Source: Eikenella longinqua
GTDB lineage: Bacteria > Pseudomonadota > Gammaproteobacteria > Burkholderiales > Neisseriaceae
Reading direction: 5' to 3'
DNA: 64,000 nt
Assembly: GCF_001648355.1 (NCBI RefSeq)
Contig: NZ_LXSL01000028.1
Span: 186,001 to 250,000, forward strand
The position numbers and the translations under genes were made by a program. Positions 16,971 to 25,433 of this stretch are shown in pieces. The notes under the pieces are model-generated. The model ran no database searches. It saw only the letters and a list, made by a program, of their open reading frames with translations, and was not told the origin of the DNA. Numbering within the stretch: position 1 is the first letter of the stretch; the number at the start of each line of letters is the position of its first letter.

Positions 16971-17120
16971 GGTGTAACTCCTTGTTATCTTGTTGGGGAA
17001 AGGAATGGGCTGCGGCTGTTTCCTGCTTCGCCAAAACCGATACTTCGGCCAGCCCGAGAAGATGACAGGCATAATACGGCGGCGGCCATAATAAGAGAAA
17101 TGACGATTTGATATAGCAGG

Positions 17121-17137
17121 TATCACGCGGCGTGATA
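17121..17137 (-). promoter_or_regulatory. Candidate LysR-type operator upstream of aldo/keto reductase
   Basis: TATCACGCGGCGTGATA is a near-perfect palindrome (8-base arms around one base) of the ATC-N9-GAT type. The adjacent 17098-17120 region matches the block upstream of the mdaB-like gene. No LysR-family gene is in the window, so the regulator must be elsewhere. Confidence 0.6.
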
Positions 17138-17157
17138 ATAAAGAGGCTACCTGAAAA

Positions 17158-17216
17158 CAAGCTTGCGAATTTCTGCAAAGCTAAAATTTTCAGGTAGCCT
17201 TTTTCAGGTAGCCCCA
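17158..17216. terminator. DUS-rich end of recD
   Basis: A GCGAAGC-family fragment (TTGCGAATTTCTGCAAAGCTAAA) then two directly repeated eikDUS copies (about 17189 and 17204), the second touching the recD 3' side; with the opposite-facing copy at 17145 they can form a hairpin. Confidence 0.4.
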
Positions 17217-17228
17217 TCCTTGCCCGGG

Positions 17229-18938
17229 CTATTCTCCGGCGCGCGCCAAAGCTTCGCCCAGCCCGGTGTGCCGGCTGTTTTTGCGCCGCACGGCCTCTTC
17301 CAGCGCAGCCGTGCCGCCGGCATAGCCGAAGCGCTCGCGGGCGCGGGTGACGGCGGTGTAGAGCAGCGTGCGGTCGAACAGGGCCGATTCGCCCGCATCG
17401 CCCAATAGCCACACTTCTTCATATTCCGAGCCCTGGCTTTTGTGCACCGTCATGGCGAAGGCAGTGTCGTGTGCGGGCAGGCAGCTCAGCGCCACGGCAC
17501 GGAAACCGCCCGCGTCGGGGAAGAAGGCGGCCAGCCCGTCGCCCTGCGGCAGCACGATGCCGATGTCGCCGTTAAACACCTTCACCGCATAATCGTTTTC
17601 CGCCACCATCAGCACCTGCCCGGCAAACCAACCCTGCGCCGCCGCCCTGCCCTCGGCCGCCAGCAGGCGCAGGTATTCGCGGTTGAACTGCGCCGCCTGC
17701 TCGCGCCGCGCCGCCAGCACCACCAGCCGCTGCTGCTCGGCAAAGCAGGCCGCCGCATCGCCGCCCGCCACCGCCTGCCAATAATCGGCATGCCGCTTGG
17801 CAAACGCACGCGCCAAGTCGGCCGGATTTTCAGGTAGCCTCAGCAGCTCTGCGGGGAAACGTTCAAACGCCGCCACGGGGCCTTCGGCATTGCCCGCCAC
17901 CACCGCCTGCGCCAATGCGCCCACGCCGCGCTGCGGGTCGAAGCGGTGGCTGCGCTCCAGCCGCACCACATTGCCGGCCAAGGGCGGCGGGCTGTCGTTT
18001 GCAGCGAAGGGCACGCTGCCACCGAGCCAATCGGCCAGCTGCGAGGCTTGGGCGGCAGTGAGCACGGTGGGCTGCGCCAGCACGGGCAGCACCGCGCCGA
18101 TGCCCACCGGCGGCAGCTGGTTTTCGTCGCCCAGCAGAATCAGCCGGCCATGCTCCGGCACGGCGCACAATAATTGGTGCAGCAGCGGCAAATCCAGCAT
18201 CGAGGCTTCGTCGGCCACGATGATGTCGAAGGGCAGCGGCTGTTCGCGGTTAAACTGCGGACGGCCGTTGCTACCGCCCAGGCGCAGCAGGCGGTGGACA
18301 GTTTGTCCTTCCAGCGCAGCAAGGTGCTGCGCCACGGCTTCGTTGCCCGTTTCAAACGACCTCAGGGCGCGGTGTAGCGAGCGGGTGAGGTGCGCGGCGG
18401 CCTTGCCGGTGGGCGCAGTGAGTGCGATGCGCGGCAAATGCTCGGCATCGTGACACAACAGGGCTAAGAGCCGCGCCACGGTGGTGGTTTTGCCCGTGCC
18501 CGGCCCGCCGTTTACCAGCATCAGCGGCTGCAACACCGCCAGCGCAGCCGCCAGCCGCTGCCCGTCGTAGCCCGCATCGGGAAACCAGTCCTGCAAGCGC
18601 TGCCGCAGCCAGGCGTTTTCAGGTAGCCCCACCTGTCCGCGGGCAATGCGTTTGAGCTCGGCAGCCACATCCTGCTCCAGCGCAAACAGCCGCCCGCTAA
18701 ACAGCTTGCGCCCGCGCAACACCAGCGGCGTGAAGCCCTCGCCATCGCCCACAATCGGCGCGGCTTGGCGCAGCTCGGCTGCCTGCTGCGGCGTGAGCGT
18801 GATGTAGCTGTGGCCGCCCTCTTGCGCGGCAAACAATTCGGCCAGCAGCGGCAATACGGGCGCGGCGGCCTGCGGCGCGAGGCGTTGCAATACTTCGGCA
18901 GCAGCCTGTGCGGCCAGAAACGGGGTTTCGGAGCTCAT
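17229..18938 (-). CDS. recD: Exodeoxyribonuclease V alpha subunit RecD
   Basis: 5'-3' helicase subunit of RecBCD, which repairs double-strand breaks and degrades foreign linear DNA. It has 569 residues, somewhat shorter than E. coli RecD (608). The Walker A motif GGPGTGKT spans residues 144-151 (Lys150); Walker B is IIVADEASMLDL; motif III is LLGDENQLPPVG; the C-terminal motifs FAMTVHKSQGSEYEEV and YTAVTRARE are intact. recB and recC are not adjacent, as in other Neisseriaceae. Two DUS copies are translated in frame (GLPENAW near 107 and RLPENPAD near 370). Confidence 0.95.
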   Translation of the reverse strand: MSSETPFLAAQAAAEVLQRLAPQAAAPVLPLLAELFAAQEGGHSYITLTPQQAAELRQAAPIVGDGEGFTPLVLRGRKLFSGRLFALEQDVAAELKRIARGQVGLPENAWLRQRLQDWFPDAGYDGQRLAAALAVLQPLMLVNGGPGTGKTTTVARLLALLCHDAEHLPRIALTAPTGKAAAHLTRSLHRALRSFETGNEAVAQHLAALEGQTVHRLLRLGGSNGRPQFNREQPLPFDIIVADEASMLDLPLLHQLLCAVPEHGRLILLGDENQLPPVGIGAVLPVLAQPTVLTAAQASQLADWLGGSVPFAANDSPPPLAGNVVRLERSHRFDPQRGVGALAQAVVAGNAEGPVAAFERFPAELLRLPENPADLARAFAKRHADYWQAVAGGDAAACFAEQQRLVVLAARREQAAQFNREYLRLLAAEGRAAAQGWFAGQVLMVAENDYAVKVFNGDIGIVLPQGDGLAAFFPDAGGFRAVALSCLPAHDTAFAMTVHKSQGSEYEEVWLLGDAGESALFDRTLLYTAVTRARERFGYAGGTAALEEAVRRKNSRHTGLGEALARAGE

Positions 18939-19077
18939 GTTTTCAGGTAGCCTTTTGGATTTGCTAGGGCGTTATTATATAAGCAGGAAATCGCAAATAC
19001 ACGCGCCGGCCTAATTTAGACAAAAAGTATAAATATTGTTAACTTAACTCTTTTAGCAACTTTTATTTCCTCCATCC

Positions 19078-19106
19078 TTGCAATTTTTAGACATTCTGTG
19101 CATAAT
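19078..19106 (+). promoter_or_regulatory. Probable sigma-70 promoter of leuC
   Basis: TTGCAA (19078-19083), a 17-base spacer, then CATAAT (19101-19106), 31 bases upstream of the leuC ATG. It sits at the end of an AT-rich 120-base stretch that probably carries regulatory sites, but I see no leader peptide with leucine codons. Confidence 0.55.
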
Positions 19107-19136
19107 GCGCAAAAAACAACCCATCGGAACGCAAAC

Positions 19137-20546
19137 ATGAGCGCACAAACCCTCTACGACAAACTCTGGAACAGCCATATTGTCCACGAAGAAGAAGACG
19201 GCACCGTCCTTCTCTATATCGACCGCCATCTGGTGCACGAAGTCACCAGCCCGCAGGCGTTTGAAGGCCTGAAAATGGCCGGCCGCAAGCTGTGGCGCAT
19301 CGACAGCGTGGTCTCCACTGCCGACCACAACACGCCCACCGACCATTGGGACGAAGGCATCAAAGACCCGATTTCCAAGCTGCAAGTGGACACTTTGGAC
19401 AAAAACATTAAAGAATTCGGCGCGCTGGCCTACTTCCCGTTTATGGACAAAGGCCAGGGCATTGTGCATGTGATGGGGCCCGAACAGGGGGCGACGCTGC
19501 CCGGCATGACCGTAGTTTGCGGCGACTCGCACACCAGCACCCACGGCGCGTTCGGCGCGCTGGCGCACGGCATCGGCACATCCGAAGTGGAGCACACCAT
19601 GGCCACCCAGTGCATCACCGCCAAAAAGTCTAAATCTATGCTGATTGAAGTTTCAGGTAGCCTCAAACCGGGCGTAACCGCCAAAGACATCGCGCTGTAT
19701 ATCATCGGCCAAATCGGCACGGCGGGCGGCACGGGCTATGCCATCGAGTTCAGCGGCGAAACCATCCGCAGTCTGAGCATGGAAGGCCGCATGACCCTGT
19801 GCAACATGGCGATTGAAGCGGGTGCGCGCAGCGGCTTGGTGGCGGTGGACGACACCACAATCAACTACATCCAAGGCCGCCCGCTCGCCCCCAAAGGCAA
19901 AGATTGGGACAAAGCCGTGGCCTACTGGCGCACGCTGGTGTCCGACCAAGGCGCGAAATTCGACAAAACGTACACTTTCCGCGCCGAAGACATCGAGCCG
20001 CAGGTAACGTGGGGCACGTCGCCCGAAATGGTGCTGAGCGTGGACGGCAAAGTGCCGAACCCCGCCGACGAAGCCGACGCAGTGAAACGCGCGGGTATGG
20101 AACGCGCCTTGGAATACATGGGCTTGGCCGCCGGTACACCGCTGAACGAAATCCCCGTGGACGTGGTGTTCATCGGCTCGTGCACCAATAGCCGCATCGA
20201 AGATTTGCGCGAAGCCGCCGCCGTGGTCAAAGGCCGCAAAAAGGCCGACAACGTGAACCGCGTGCTGGTGGTGCCCGGCTCCGGCTTGGTGAAAGAGCAA
20301 GCGGAAAAAGAAGGCTTGGACAAAATCTTCACCGACGCAGGCTTTGAATGGCGCGAACCGGGCTGCTCAATGTGTCTGGCCATGAACGCCGACCGTCTCG
20401 CGCCGAAAGAACGCTGCGCCTCCACATCGAACCGCAATTTTGAAGGGCGGCAGGGCAACGGCGGCAGGACGCATCTGGTCAGCCCCGCCATGGCGGCAGC
20501 GGCGGCGGTGGCCGGGCATTTTGTGGACGGGCGGCAGCTGGCCTGA
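19137..20546 (+). CDS. leuC: 3-isopropylmalate dehydratase large subunit
   Basis: Isomerises 2- to 3-isopropylmalate in leucine synthesis together with LeuD. From Met at 19137 (MSAQTLYDKLWNSHIV) it has 469 residues. The [4Fe-4S] ligands are in VVFIGSCTNSRIEDL and EPGCSMCLAMN. The aconitase signature GDSHTSTHGAFGALAHGIGTSEVEH is intact. One eikDUS is translated as VSGSLKPGV. It is separated from leuD by two small secreted-protein genes, so LeuC and LeuD are not in the usual tight pair. Confidence 0.97.
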   Translation: MSAQTLYDKLWNSHIVHEEEDGTVLLYIDRHLVHEVTSPQAFEGLKMAGRKLWRIDSVVSTADHNTPTDHWDEGIKDPISKLQVDTLDKNIKEFGALAYFPFMDKGQGIVHVMGPEQGATLPGMTVVCGDSHTSTHGAFGALAHGIGTSEVEHTMATQCITAKKSKSMLIEVSGSLKPGVTAKDIALYIIGQIGTAGGTGYAIEFSGETIRSLSMEGRMTLCNMAIEAGARSGLVAVDDTTINYIQGRPLAPKGKDWDKAVAYWRTLVSDQGAKFDKTYTFRAEDIEPQVTWGTSPEMVLSVDGKVPNPADEADAVKRAGMERALEYMGLAAGTPLNEIPVDVVFIGSCTNSRIEDLREAAAVVKGRKKADNVNRVLVVPGSGLVKEQAEKEGLDKIFTDAGFEWREPGCSMCLAMNADRLAPKERCASTSNRNFEGRQGNGGRTHLVSPAMAAAAAVAGHFVDGRQLA

Positions 20547-20550
20547 TGGT

Positions 20551-20590
20551 TTTTCAGGTAGCCTCTACTCCGCCCCAAGGCTACCTGAAA
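20551..20590. terminator. Inverted eikDUS pair after leuC
   Basis: TTTTCAGGTAGCCT and AAGGCTACCTGAAA across a 12-base loop, five bases after the leuC stop. Probable terminator or attenuating hairpin between leuC and the downstream gene. Confidence 0.5.
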
Positions 20591-20635
20591 AAGTTAAAAT
20601 ACCCACTCCAAGCAACCACACAACAGATTAAACCC

Positions 20636-21040
20636 ATGAAACCCCTCAAAACCACCCTCCTCCTCGCCGCCCTCTGCCCCGCCCTGGCCGCCGCCGAACC
20701 CGTGGCCGCGCCCACGCCCGAGCAGTGCCGCACCGTGCTGAGCGAATTCGCCATGTTTGAAGCCTTCATCGCCGCCTGCCCGCGCATCGCCCGCGCCGAA
20801 ATTGACACCCGCACCCGCCTGAACAACATCTACGAAGGCTTCGCCCGCTACGGCGAATGCGGCAAACAAATCGAAAGCGAGCCCGTGGCCTCCATGCTGC
20901 GCGAACACCCCGCCATCCGCCTACTCGGCCAAGACGGCAAACGCCGCCCCAGCCGCGCCGAAGCCGACGCCTTCTGCCGCCGCCACCGCTCCGACCTCAC
21001 CCGCATCGTGCGCAAATACAATCCCGGCCGCGACCGATAA
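20636..21040 (+). CDS. Hypothetical secreted protein
   Basis: Product of 134 residues with a signal peptide (MKPLKTTLLLAALCPALAAA). The mature part has four cysteines (QCRTV, AACPRI, GECGK, AFCRR), suggesting two disulfides in the periplasm, and is rich in Arg and Glu. I do not recognise the family. It starts between leuC and leuD but is preceded by a DUS hairpin and may have its own transcript. Confidence 0.7.
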   Translation: MKPLKTTLLLAALCPALAAAEPVAAPTPEQCRTVLSEFAMFEAFIAACPRIARAEIDTRTRLNNIYEGFARYGECGKQIESEPVASMLREHPAIRLLGQDGKRRPSRAEADAFCRRHRSDLTRIVRKYNPGRDR

Positions 21041-21228
21041 GCCGATTCCCCATTTAAAGGCTACCTGAAAATCAGGCCGGGCAAAGCCCAAGCCGGTTTC
21101 AACAAAACAAAAGTAAAATCCGATAAATTCCGGTCAAACCAGCCGCCCGCGCCGCCGTTTTGGCCGATAATGCAGCCGCACGAGCCATCGTGCACATTTC
21201 AATTCTTAAACCCTAAGGAGCTGAAAAC

Positions 21229-21417
21229 ATGAAACAACTTATCATCCTCGCCATTGCCGCCATCGGCCTCTCCGCCTGTTCCAGCACTTGGCACGGCGTA
21301 AAAGCAGACACCGCCAACAACATCGACCACACCCGCGAAGCCGTGCGCAAAGGCAGCAACGCCGTCGGCCGCGGCATTTCCCACGTGGGCGAAAAAATCG
21401 AAAACGCCACCGAATAA
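21229..21417 (+). CDS. Entericidin-like small lipoprotein
   Basis: Lipoprotein of 62 residues: signal MKQLIILAIAAIGLSAC with the lipidated cysteine at 17, followed by a short amphipathic, Lys/Asp-rich stretch with GVKADTANNIDHTREAVRKG. It resembles the entericidin EcnA/EcnB family and other tiny cell-envelope lipoproteins. Only one copy is present, with no adjacent antidote partner. RBS AAGGAGCTG is strong. Family assignment is moderate because such short proteins have few diagnostic residues. Confidence 0.75.
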   Translation: MKQLIILAIAAIGLSACSSTWHGVKADTANNIDHTREAVRKGSNAVGRGISHVGEKIENATE

Positions 21418-21556
21418 ACCAGCGCACACAGGCAGCTCCGCGCTGCCTGTTTTATCCGCCAGATTAAATACAACACATTGAAGATAAAAAGTTATACCCA
21501 TTCCGCTGCCCACCCGTTTTTCAGGTAGCCTCCACCCCGCCACGAAAACCACCGCC

Positions 21557-22198
21557 ATGAAATCCTTCACCCAGCTCACTGCCATCGTTGCCCCGCTCGA
21601 CCGCGTAAACGTCGATACCGACGCCATCATCCCCAAACAGTTTTTAAAATCCATCAAACGCTCCGGCTTCGGCCCCAACGCCTTCGACGAATGGCGCTAC
21701 CTCGACCACGGCGAGCCCGGCATGGATAACAGCAAACGCCCGCTCAACCCCGATTTCTCGCTCAACCAGCCGCGCTACCAAGGCGCGCAAATCCTGCTCA
21801 CCCGCAAAAACTTCGGCTGCGGCTCATCGCGCGAACACGCCCCCTGGGCGCTCGACGACTACGGTTTCCGCGCCGTGATCGCCCCCAGCTTCGCCGACAT
21901 CTTCTTCAACAACTGCTACAAAAACGGCCTCCTGCCCATCGTGCTGACCGAAGAACAGGTGGAGCAGCTCTTCCAAGAAACCTATGCCACCGAAGGCTAC
22001 CGGTTAAACATTGATTTGGCGCAGCAAACCGTTACTACTCCCGGCGGCAGCGTGTTCAAATTCGACATCACCGAACACCGCAAACACTGCCTGCTCAACG
22101 GTTTGGACGAAATCGGCCTCACCCTGCAACACGCCGACGAAATCCACGCCTTCGAAGCCCAACGCCGCCAAAGCCAGCCCTGGCTGTTTCACAGCTAA
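21557..22198 (+). CDS. leuD: 3-isopropylmalate dehydratase small subunit
   Basis: Swivel-domain subunit that pairs with LeuC; 213 residues, standard length. Motifs NVDTDAIIPKQFLKSIKR at the N-terminus and LTRKNFGCGSSREHAPWAL in the centre are diagnostic; ALDDYGFRAVIAPSFADIFFNNCYKNGLLPI follows. It starts a short distance after an eikDUS, and a GCGAAGC repeat follows after another. It precedes leuB by about 4 kb, with several unrelated genes between. Confidence 0.97.
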   Translation: MKSFTQLTAIVAPLDRVNVDTDAIIPKQFLKSIKRSGFGPNAFDEWRYLDHGEPGMDNSKRPLNPDFSLNQPRYQGAQILLTRKNFGCGSSREHAPWALDDYGFRAVIAPSFADIFFNNCYKNGLLPIVLTEEQVEQLFQETYATEGYRLNIDLAQQTVTTPGGSVFKFDITEHRKHCLLNGLDEIGLTLQHADEIHAFEAQRRQSQPWLFHS

Positions 22199-22216
22199 AA
22201 CCAAGGCTACCTGAAA

Positions 22217-22258
22217 ACGATGTTTCCGTAGGAAGCTGAGTTTCTGCGAAGCTAAAAA
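22217..22258. repeat. GCGAAGC-module repeat, partial copy
   Basis: After an eikDUS: GATGTTTCCGTAGGAAGC (the palindrome arm altered to TTCCGTAGGAA) and GAGTTTCTGCGAAGCTAAA. The altered palindrome keeps complementarity, as if the hairpin were selected. Confidence 0.6.
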
Positions 22259-22335
22259 TGATTTCCACCGCGCAGCAACTGGCATTTTCAGGTAGCCTCA
22301 CATTCCCAAATTCCATACACCAAACACGGAAACCC

Positions 22336-22665
22336 ATGAAACCCGCCCTCCTCCTCACCGCCCTGCTCCCCCTCCTCGCCCTGCCTGTCCAAGCCGACAT
22401 CATCAGCAGCAAAGACCAGGCCGTCAAACGCGTGTCCGCCTCCGTTGCCCGCCACCGGCTCACCAGCCTCCAGCCCGAGTGCCTGCTGTTCATCACCACC
22501 GAAACCGCCAAAGGCTACACCGTAGACGTACACGAAGAACACAACGCCCGCTGCGGCGGCGACCCGCACACCGCCCCCCGCCTGTTTAGCTACGAAATCG
22601 ACAAAGCCAGCGGCAATATGCGCGTGGACGACCCCGTGAGCGGCGAAACCCGCGCCATCGACTAA
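22336..22665 (+). CDS. Hypothetical periplasmic protein
   Basis: Product of 109 residues with a signal peptide (MKPALLLTALLPLLALPVQA, cleaved before DIISS). The mature part contains two Cys (PECLLF, ARCGG), likely disulfide-bonded, and ends SYEIDKASGNMRVDDPVSGE. Family not recognised. The start at 22336 is preceded by ACGGAAACCC, a weak ribosome site. Confidence 0.7.
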   Translation: MKPALLLTALLPLLALPVQADIISSKDQAVKRVSASVARHRLTSLQPECLLFITTETAKGYTVDVHEEHNARCGGDPHTAPRLFSYEIDKASGNMRVDDPVSGETRAID

Positions 22666-22683
22666 ACCCTTGTAGGCTACCTG

Positions 22684-22730
22684 AAAGCGATGTCTTGCGG
22701 AGCAAGGCTGAGTTTCTGCGAAGCAAAAAC
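22684..22730. repeat. GCGAAGC-module repeat, copy
   Basis: GATGTCTTGCGGAGCAAGG then GAGTTTCTGCGAAGCAAAA, flanked on both sides by eikDUS (22673 and 22741). The palindrome is again compensated at its centre. Confidence 0.7.
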
Positions 22731-22770
22731 CGCCTTCCGTTTTTCAGGTAGCCTTCATTTAGGAAACCCC

Positions 22771-23139
22771 ATGCGCCTGTGGCACCAAACCCTCATCCCC
22801 CAGCTTCCCCGCGCCCAACTGCTCGGCCAACACCGCGAATGCGCCGCCCTGCGCGGCCACGGCTGGGGCAAACCGCACGCCACCGTAAACTACGTTTTCG
22901 CCCACAGCCCCTATCTGCTCTATGCCTACCACGTCCTTATCATGGACGAAATGCACCGGCGCGGCTACCGGCCCGATTCCGCATGGTGCGATAAAAACCA
23001 TCGCGGCAAAACCTGCCCGCCCTATCCCGACCTCGCCGAAGAACCCGTTGCCAGCCCGATTTATCCCGAACACGACGATGCCTATCTGGCCGAATGTCTG
23101 GAAAATCTGCGCAGCAAGGGGATTGAAATATCAGGATAA
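22771..23139 (+). CDS. TIGR02328 family protein (pyrimidine dimer DNA glycosylase-like)
   Basis: Product of 122 residues starting MRLWHQTLIPQLPRAQLLGQHRECAALRG. This opening, with GWGKPHATVNYVF, then YHVLIMDEMHRRGYRPD, is the pattern of small proteins annotated as TIGR02328 or related to T4 endonuclease V (pyrimidine-dimer glycosylase). The conserved N-terminal region and Glu after the LLGQHRE motif fit that relationship, but activity is unproven. It ends 3 bases before the next ATG, so the two are probably co-transcribed. Confidence 0.78.
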   Translation: MRLWHQTLIPQLPRAQLLGQHRECAALRGHGWGKPHATVNYVFAHSPYLLYAYHVLIMDEMHRRGYRPDSAWCDKNHRGKTCPPYPDLAEEPVASPIYPEHDDAYLAECLENLRSKGIEISG

Positions 23140-23142
23140 AGC

Positions 23143-24114
23143 ATGAACCGAGACCAACTGGAAACCTTAATTGATGCCGCCGTCCGCGCTCCTTCCGGCC
23201 ACAACACCCAGCCTTGGCATTTTGCGCAGGAGGCGGACGAAATTGTCATTTCCCCCGATTTTTCCCGCGAACTGCCCGCCGTGGACGGCGACCGCCGCGA
23301 GCTCTTCATCAGCCTCGGCTGCGCCGCCGAAAACCTGTGTTTGCAGGCATCTGTTTTGGGTTATGCCGCCGAAGTCCTTCTCGATGGAGAAAATATCCGC
23401 ATCCGCCTGCACGCAACCGGCATCGCTGCCGACCCGCTTGCCGCCTATATCCGCCAACGCCAAACCAACCGTTCGATGTACAACGGCAGCACGATTCCCG
23501 AAGGCTACCTGAAAACCGCGCTGTCCACTCTGCCCGACAACGGCATCCAAATCCACCTGTTCGACCGCCAAAGTGAGGCTTTCGAGCTGCTTGCCGAAGC
23601 CGTGATGCAGGGCAATGCCGCGCAAATGTGCGACCCCGCGTTCAAAGCCGAGCTGTTGTCGTGGATACGCTTCAACAAAAAACACGCCGAACGCACCCGC
23701 GACGGCGTGAGCTATGCCGCCCTCGGCGCGCCCAACCTGCCGCGCTGGCTCAGCGAGCCGATAGTCAGGCTGATGCTCAACGCCGCAACGCAAAACAAAA
23801 CCGACCGCAAAAAAATCGCCGCATCGTCCCATTTGGCACTGGTTACCAGCCCTGCCGACAACCTTGCCGATCGGGTGTCAACCGGCCGCAGCCTGCAACG
23901 CTTCCTGCTCTCCCTCACACAGCAGGGCATCGCCCACGCCTATCTCAACCAGCCCTGCGAAGTTCCCGCGCTGCGTCAGCAGTTGCAAAACGGGCTGTTC
24001 CCCAACGGCGGCGAACAGCCGCAACTGCTGCTGCGCTTGGGCTATGCCGCACCGCTGCCGTATGCCGAACGCAGGCCGCTGAAGGAAGTTTTGTCTTCCA
24101 CTATTCCCAGTTAG
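23143..24114 (+). CDS. Nitroreductase-fold (Acg-like) protein
   Basis: Protein of 323 residues with the FMN nitroreductase fold: an N-terminal APSGHNTQPWHF (FMN phosphate site) and RRELFISLGCAAENL, a middle RQTNRSMYNGSTIPE, and a C-terminal VSTGRSLQRFLLSLTQQGIAHAYLNQPCE. Double-domain proteins of this type (Acg family) lack confirmed substrates. Expression is probably coupled to the upstream TIGR02328 gene. One eikDUS is translated as GYLKTALST near residue 122. Confidence 0.82.
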   Translation: MNRDQLETLIDAAVRAPSGHNTQPWHFAQEADEIVISPDFSRELPAVDGDRRELFISLGCAAENLCLQASVLGYAAEVLLDGENIRIRLHATGIAADPLAAYIRQRQTNRSMYNGSTIPEGYLKTALSTLPDNGIQIHLFDRQSEAFELLAEAVMQGNAAQMCDPAFKAELLSWIRFNKKHAERTRDGVSYAALGAPNLPRWLSEPIVRLMLNAATQNKTDRKKIAASSHLALVTSPADNLADRVSTGRSLQRFLLSLTQQGIAHAYLNQPCEVPALRQQLQNGLFPNGGEQPQLLLRLGYAAPLPYAERRPLKEVLSSTIPS

Positions 24115-24137
24115 CCCAAATTTTCAGGTAGCCTCAC

Positions 24138-24750
24138 ATGAAAACATTATCCGACCTGATCAATACTGCCGACCCCGCCTGGCCGCTGATTCAAGAGTGG
24201 CTTGCCGAAGCCGCCAATCCGGTGGAAATCCTGCCATGCGACCGAGCCGCTGCAGAAGCCGAACTGGTAAAAACCCAAGTGTCCACCCGCTCCACCATGG
24301 GCGCCGTGGTGTATGAAACCGGCGGCATCCTCATCGACCACGGCTGGCTGCGCATCCTCGGCTCGGGCAGCGCCCGCCGCCCCCGCGCCCTATTATCTGA
24401 TTGCCGACGACGCCGCAGGCGGCTACTTCGCCCTCAACGGCGGCGGATTGGACGGCACCCCCGGCAACGTCTGCTATTTCGCGCCCGACACCCTCGAATG
24501 GGAAGACTGCGAACTGGGCTACACCGACTTCCTCAATTGGGCATTCAACGGCAATTTGGCCCTGTTCTACGAAAACGTGCGCTGGCCGGGCTGGCAGCAA
24601 GACGCCGCCGCGCTTGATGGCAACAGCGTCTATTCCTTCTTCCCGCCGCTGTGGTCGGCAGAAGGCGCCAATGCCAGCCAAACCACCCACCGCGCCGTGC
24701 CCATTGCCGAACACTACGCCGCCACGCTGGGCAGCCAGGCTTCCGTGTAA
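24138..24750 (+). pseudogene. DUF2625 family protein, frameshifted
   Basis: The first frame (from MKTLSDLINTADPAWPLIQEW) carries the DUF2625 N-terminus through STRSTMGAVVYETGGILIDHGWLRILGSGS (to about 24370). The family then continues in the +1 frame as YYLIADDAAGGYFALNGGGLDG, PGNVCYFAPDTLEWEDCELGYTDFL and SFFPPLWSAEG, ending at 24750. The break falls in a run of C and G (24370-24395). The loop between the halves also looks shorter than expected, so it may be a small deletion with frameshift or a sequencing error in a GC-rich stretch. Otherwise the gene looks intact; total length would be about 204 residues. Confidence 0.75.
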
Positions 24751-24799
24751 ACCGCCCGCCGTTTTAGCCGCCCCGCCTTTTCAGGTAGCCCCACCCGCC

Positions 24800-24910
24800 A
24801 TGCCCAAACTCCGCCAACGATTACAGCAGGAACTCGCCCAAATCGAGCCAACCCTCGCCGCAGGCTGCCTCAAGCAACACAACCTCATCATCCTCAAACA
24901 ACAGCCATGA
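24800..24910 (+). CDS. Small ORF coupled to the YhcH-like gene
   Basis: 36 codons (MPKLRQRLQQELAQIEPTL onwards), too short for routine ORF calling. Its stop overlaps the next start in ATGA (24907-24910), a hallmark of translational coupling. It is basic, amphipathic and Gln/Leu-rich, with one Cys. It could be a real small protein, a leader peptide or a chance frame; no ribosome site stands out. Confidence 0.35.
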   Translation: MPKLRQRLQQELAQIEPTLAAGCLKQHNLIILKQQP

Positions 24911-25377
24911 TCACCGACGCCATCGCCCACGCCGCCCGCTACGCCGCGCTGCACCCCGACTTCCCCGAAGCCATCCGCCTGCTGCAAACCCTCGATTTCG
25001 CCCGCCTGCCCGACGGCCAAATTCCCTGCGCCAACCCCAACATCCGCCTGTTTCTCCAAACCGAAATCCTGCGCGCCGCCGAAGCCGCCCGGCCCGAAGC
25101 CCACCGCCTGCACATCGACATCCAAGCCCCCGTCAGCGCCGCCGAAACCTACGGCTGGATCGACAGAGGCTACCTGAAAAACAGCTCGGGCTACCACCAA
25201 GAGCGCGACATCGAATTCTTCGATTGCCCGCCCCAAAGCTGGCTCACCCTCACGCCCGGCGAATTCGCCCTCTTCTTCCCCAACGACGGCCACGCACCCC
25301 TCGTCGGCCAGCCCGGCCAGCCCCTGCGCAAAGCCCTGTTTAAAATCCGCACCGAAGAATATAGAATCGCGGTTTAG
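24907..25377 (+). CDS. YhcH/YjgK/YiaL family protein (DUF386)
   Basis: Beta-barrel (cupin-like) protein of 156 residues. Family markers: LPDGQIPCANPNIRLFLQTE near the N-terminus, EAHRLHIDIQAPVSAAETYGWI with the metal-binding His and Glu positions, ERDIEFFD, and LTPGEFALFFPNDGHAPLVG. Members include the E. coli toxin-antitoxin-linked biofilm regulator TabA and sugar-related enzymes; substrate is not predictable. A DUS copy is translated as RGYLKNSSG in the loop after residue 85. Confidence 0.85.
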   Translation: MITDAIAHAARYAALHPDFPEAIRLLQTLDFARLPDGQIPCANPNIRLFLQTEILRAAEAARPEAHRLHIDIQAPVSAAETYGWIDRGYLKNSSGYHQERDIEFFDCPPQSWLTLTPGEFALFFPNDGHAPLVGQPGQPLRKALFKIRTEEYRIAV

Positions 25378-25433
25378 CCGCATGGCAGGCTGAATTTTTA
25401 GGTAGCCTGAACCCTAAAAGGAGCATAATAGAG

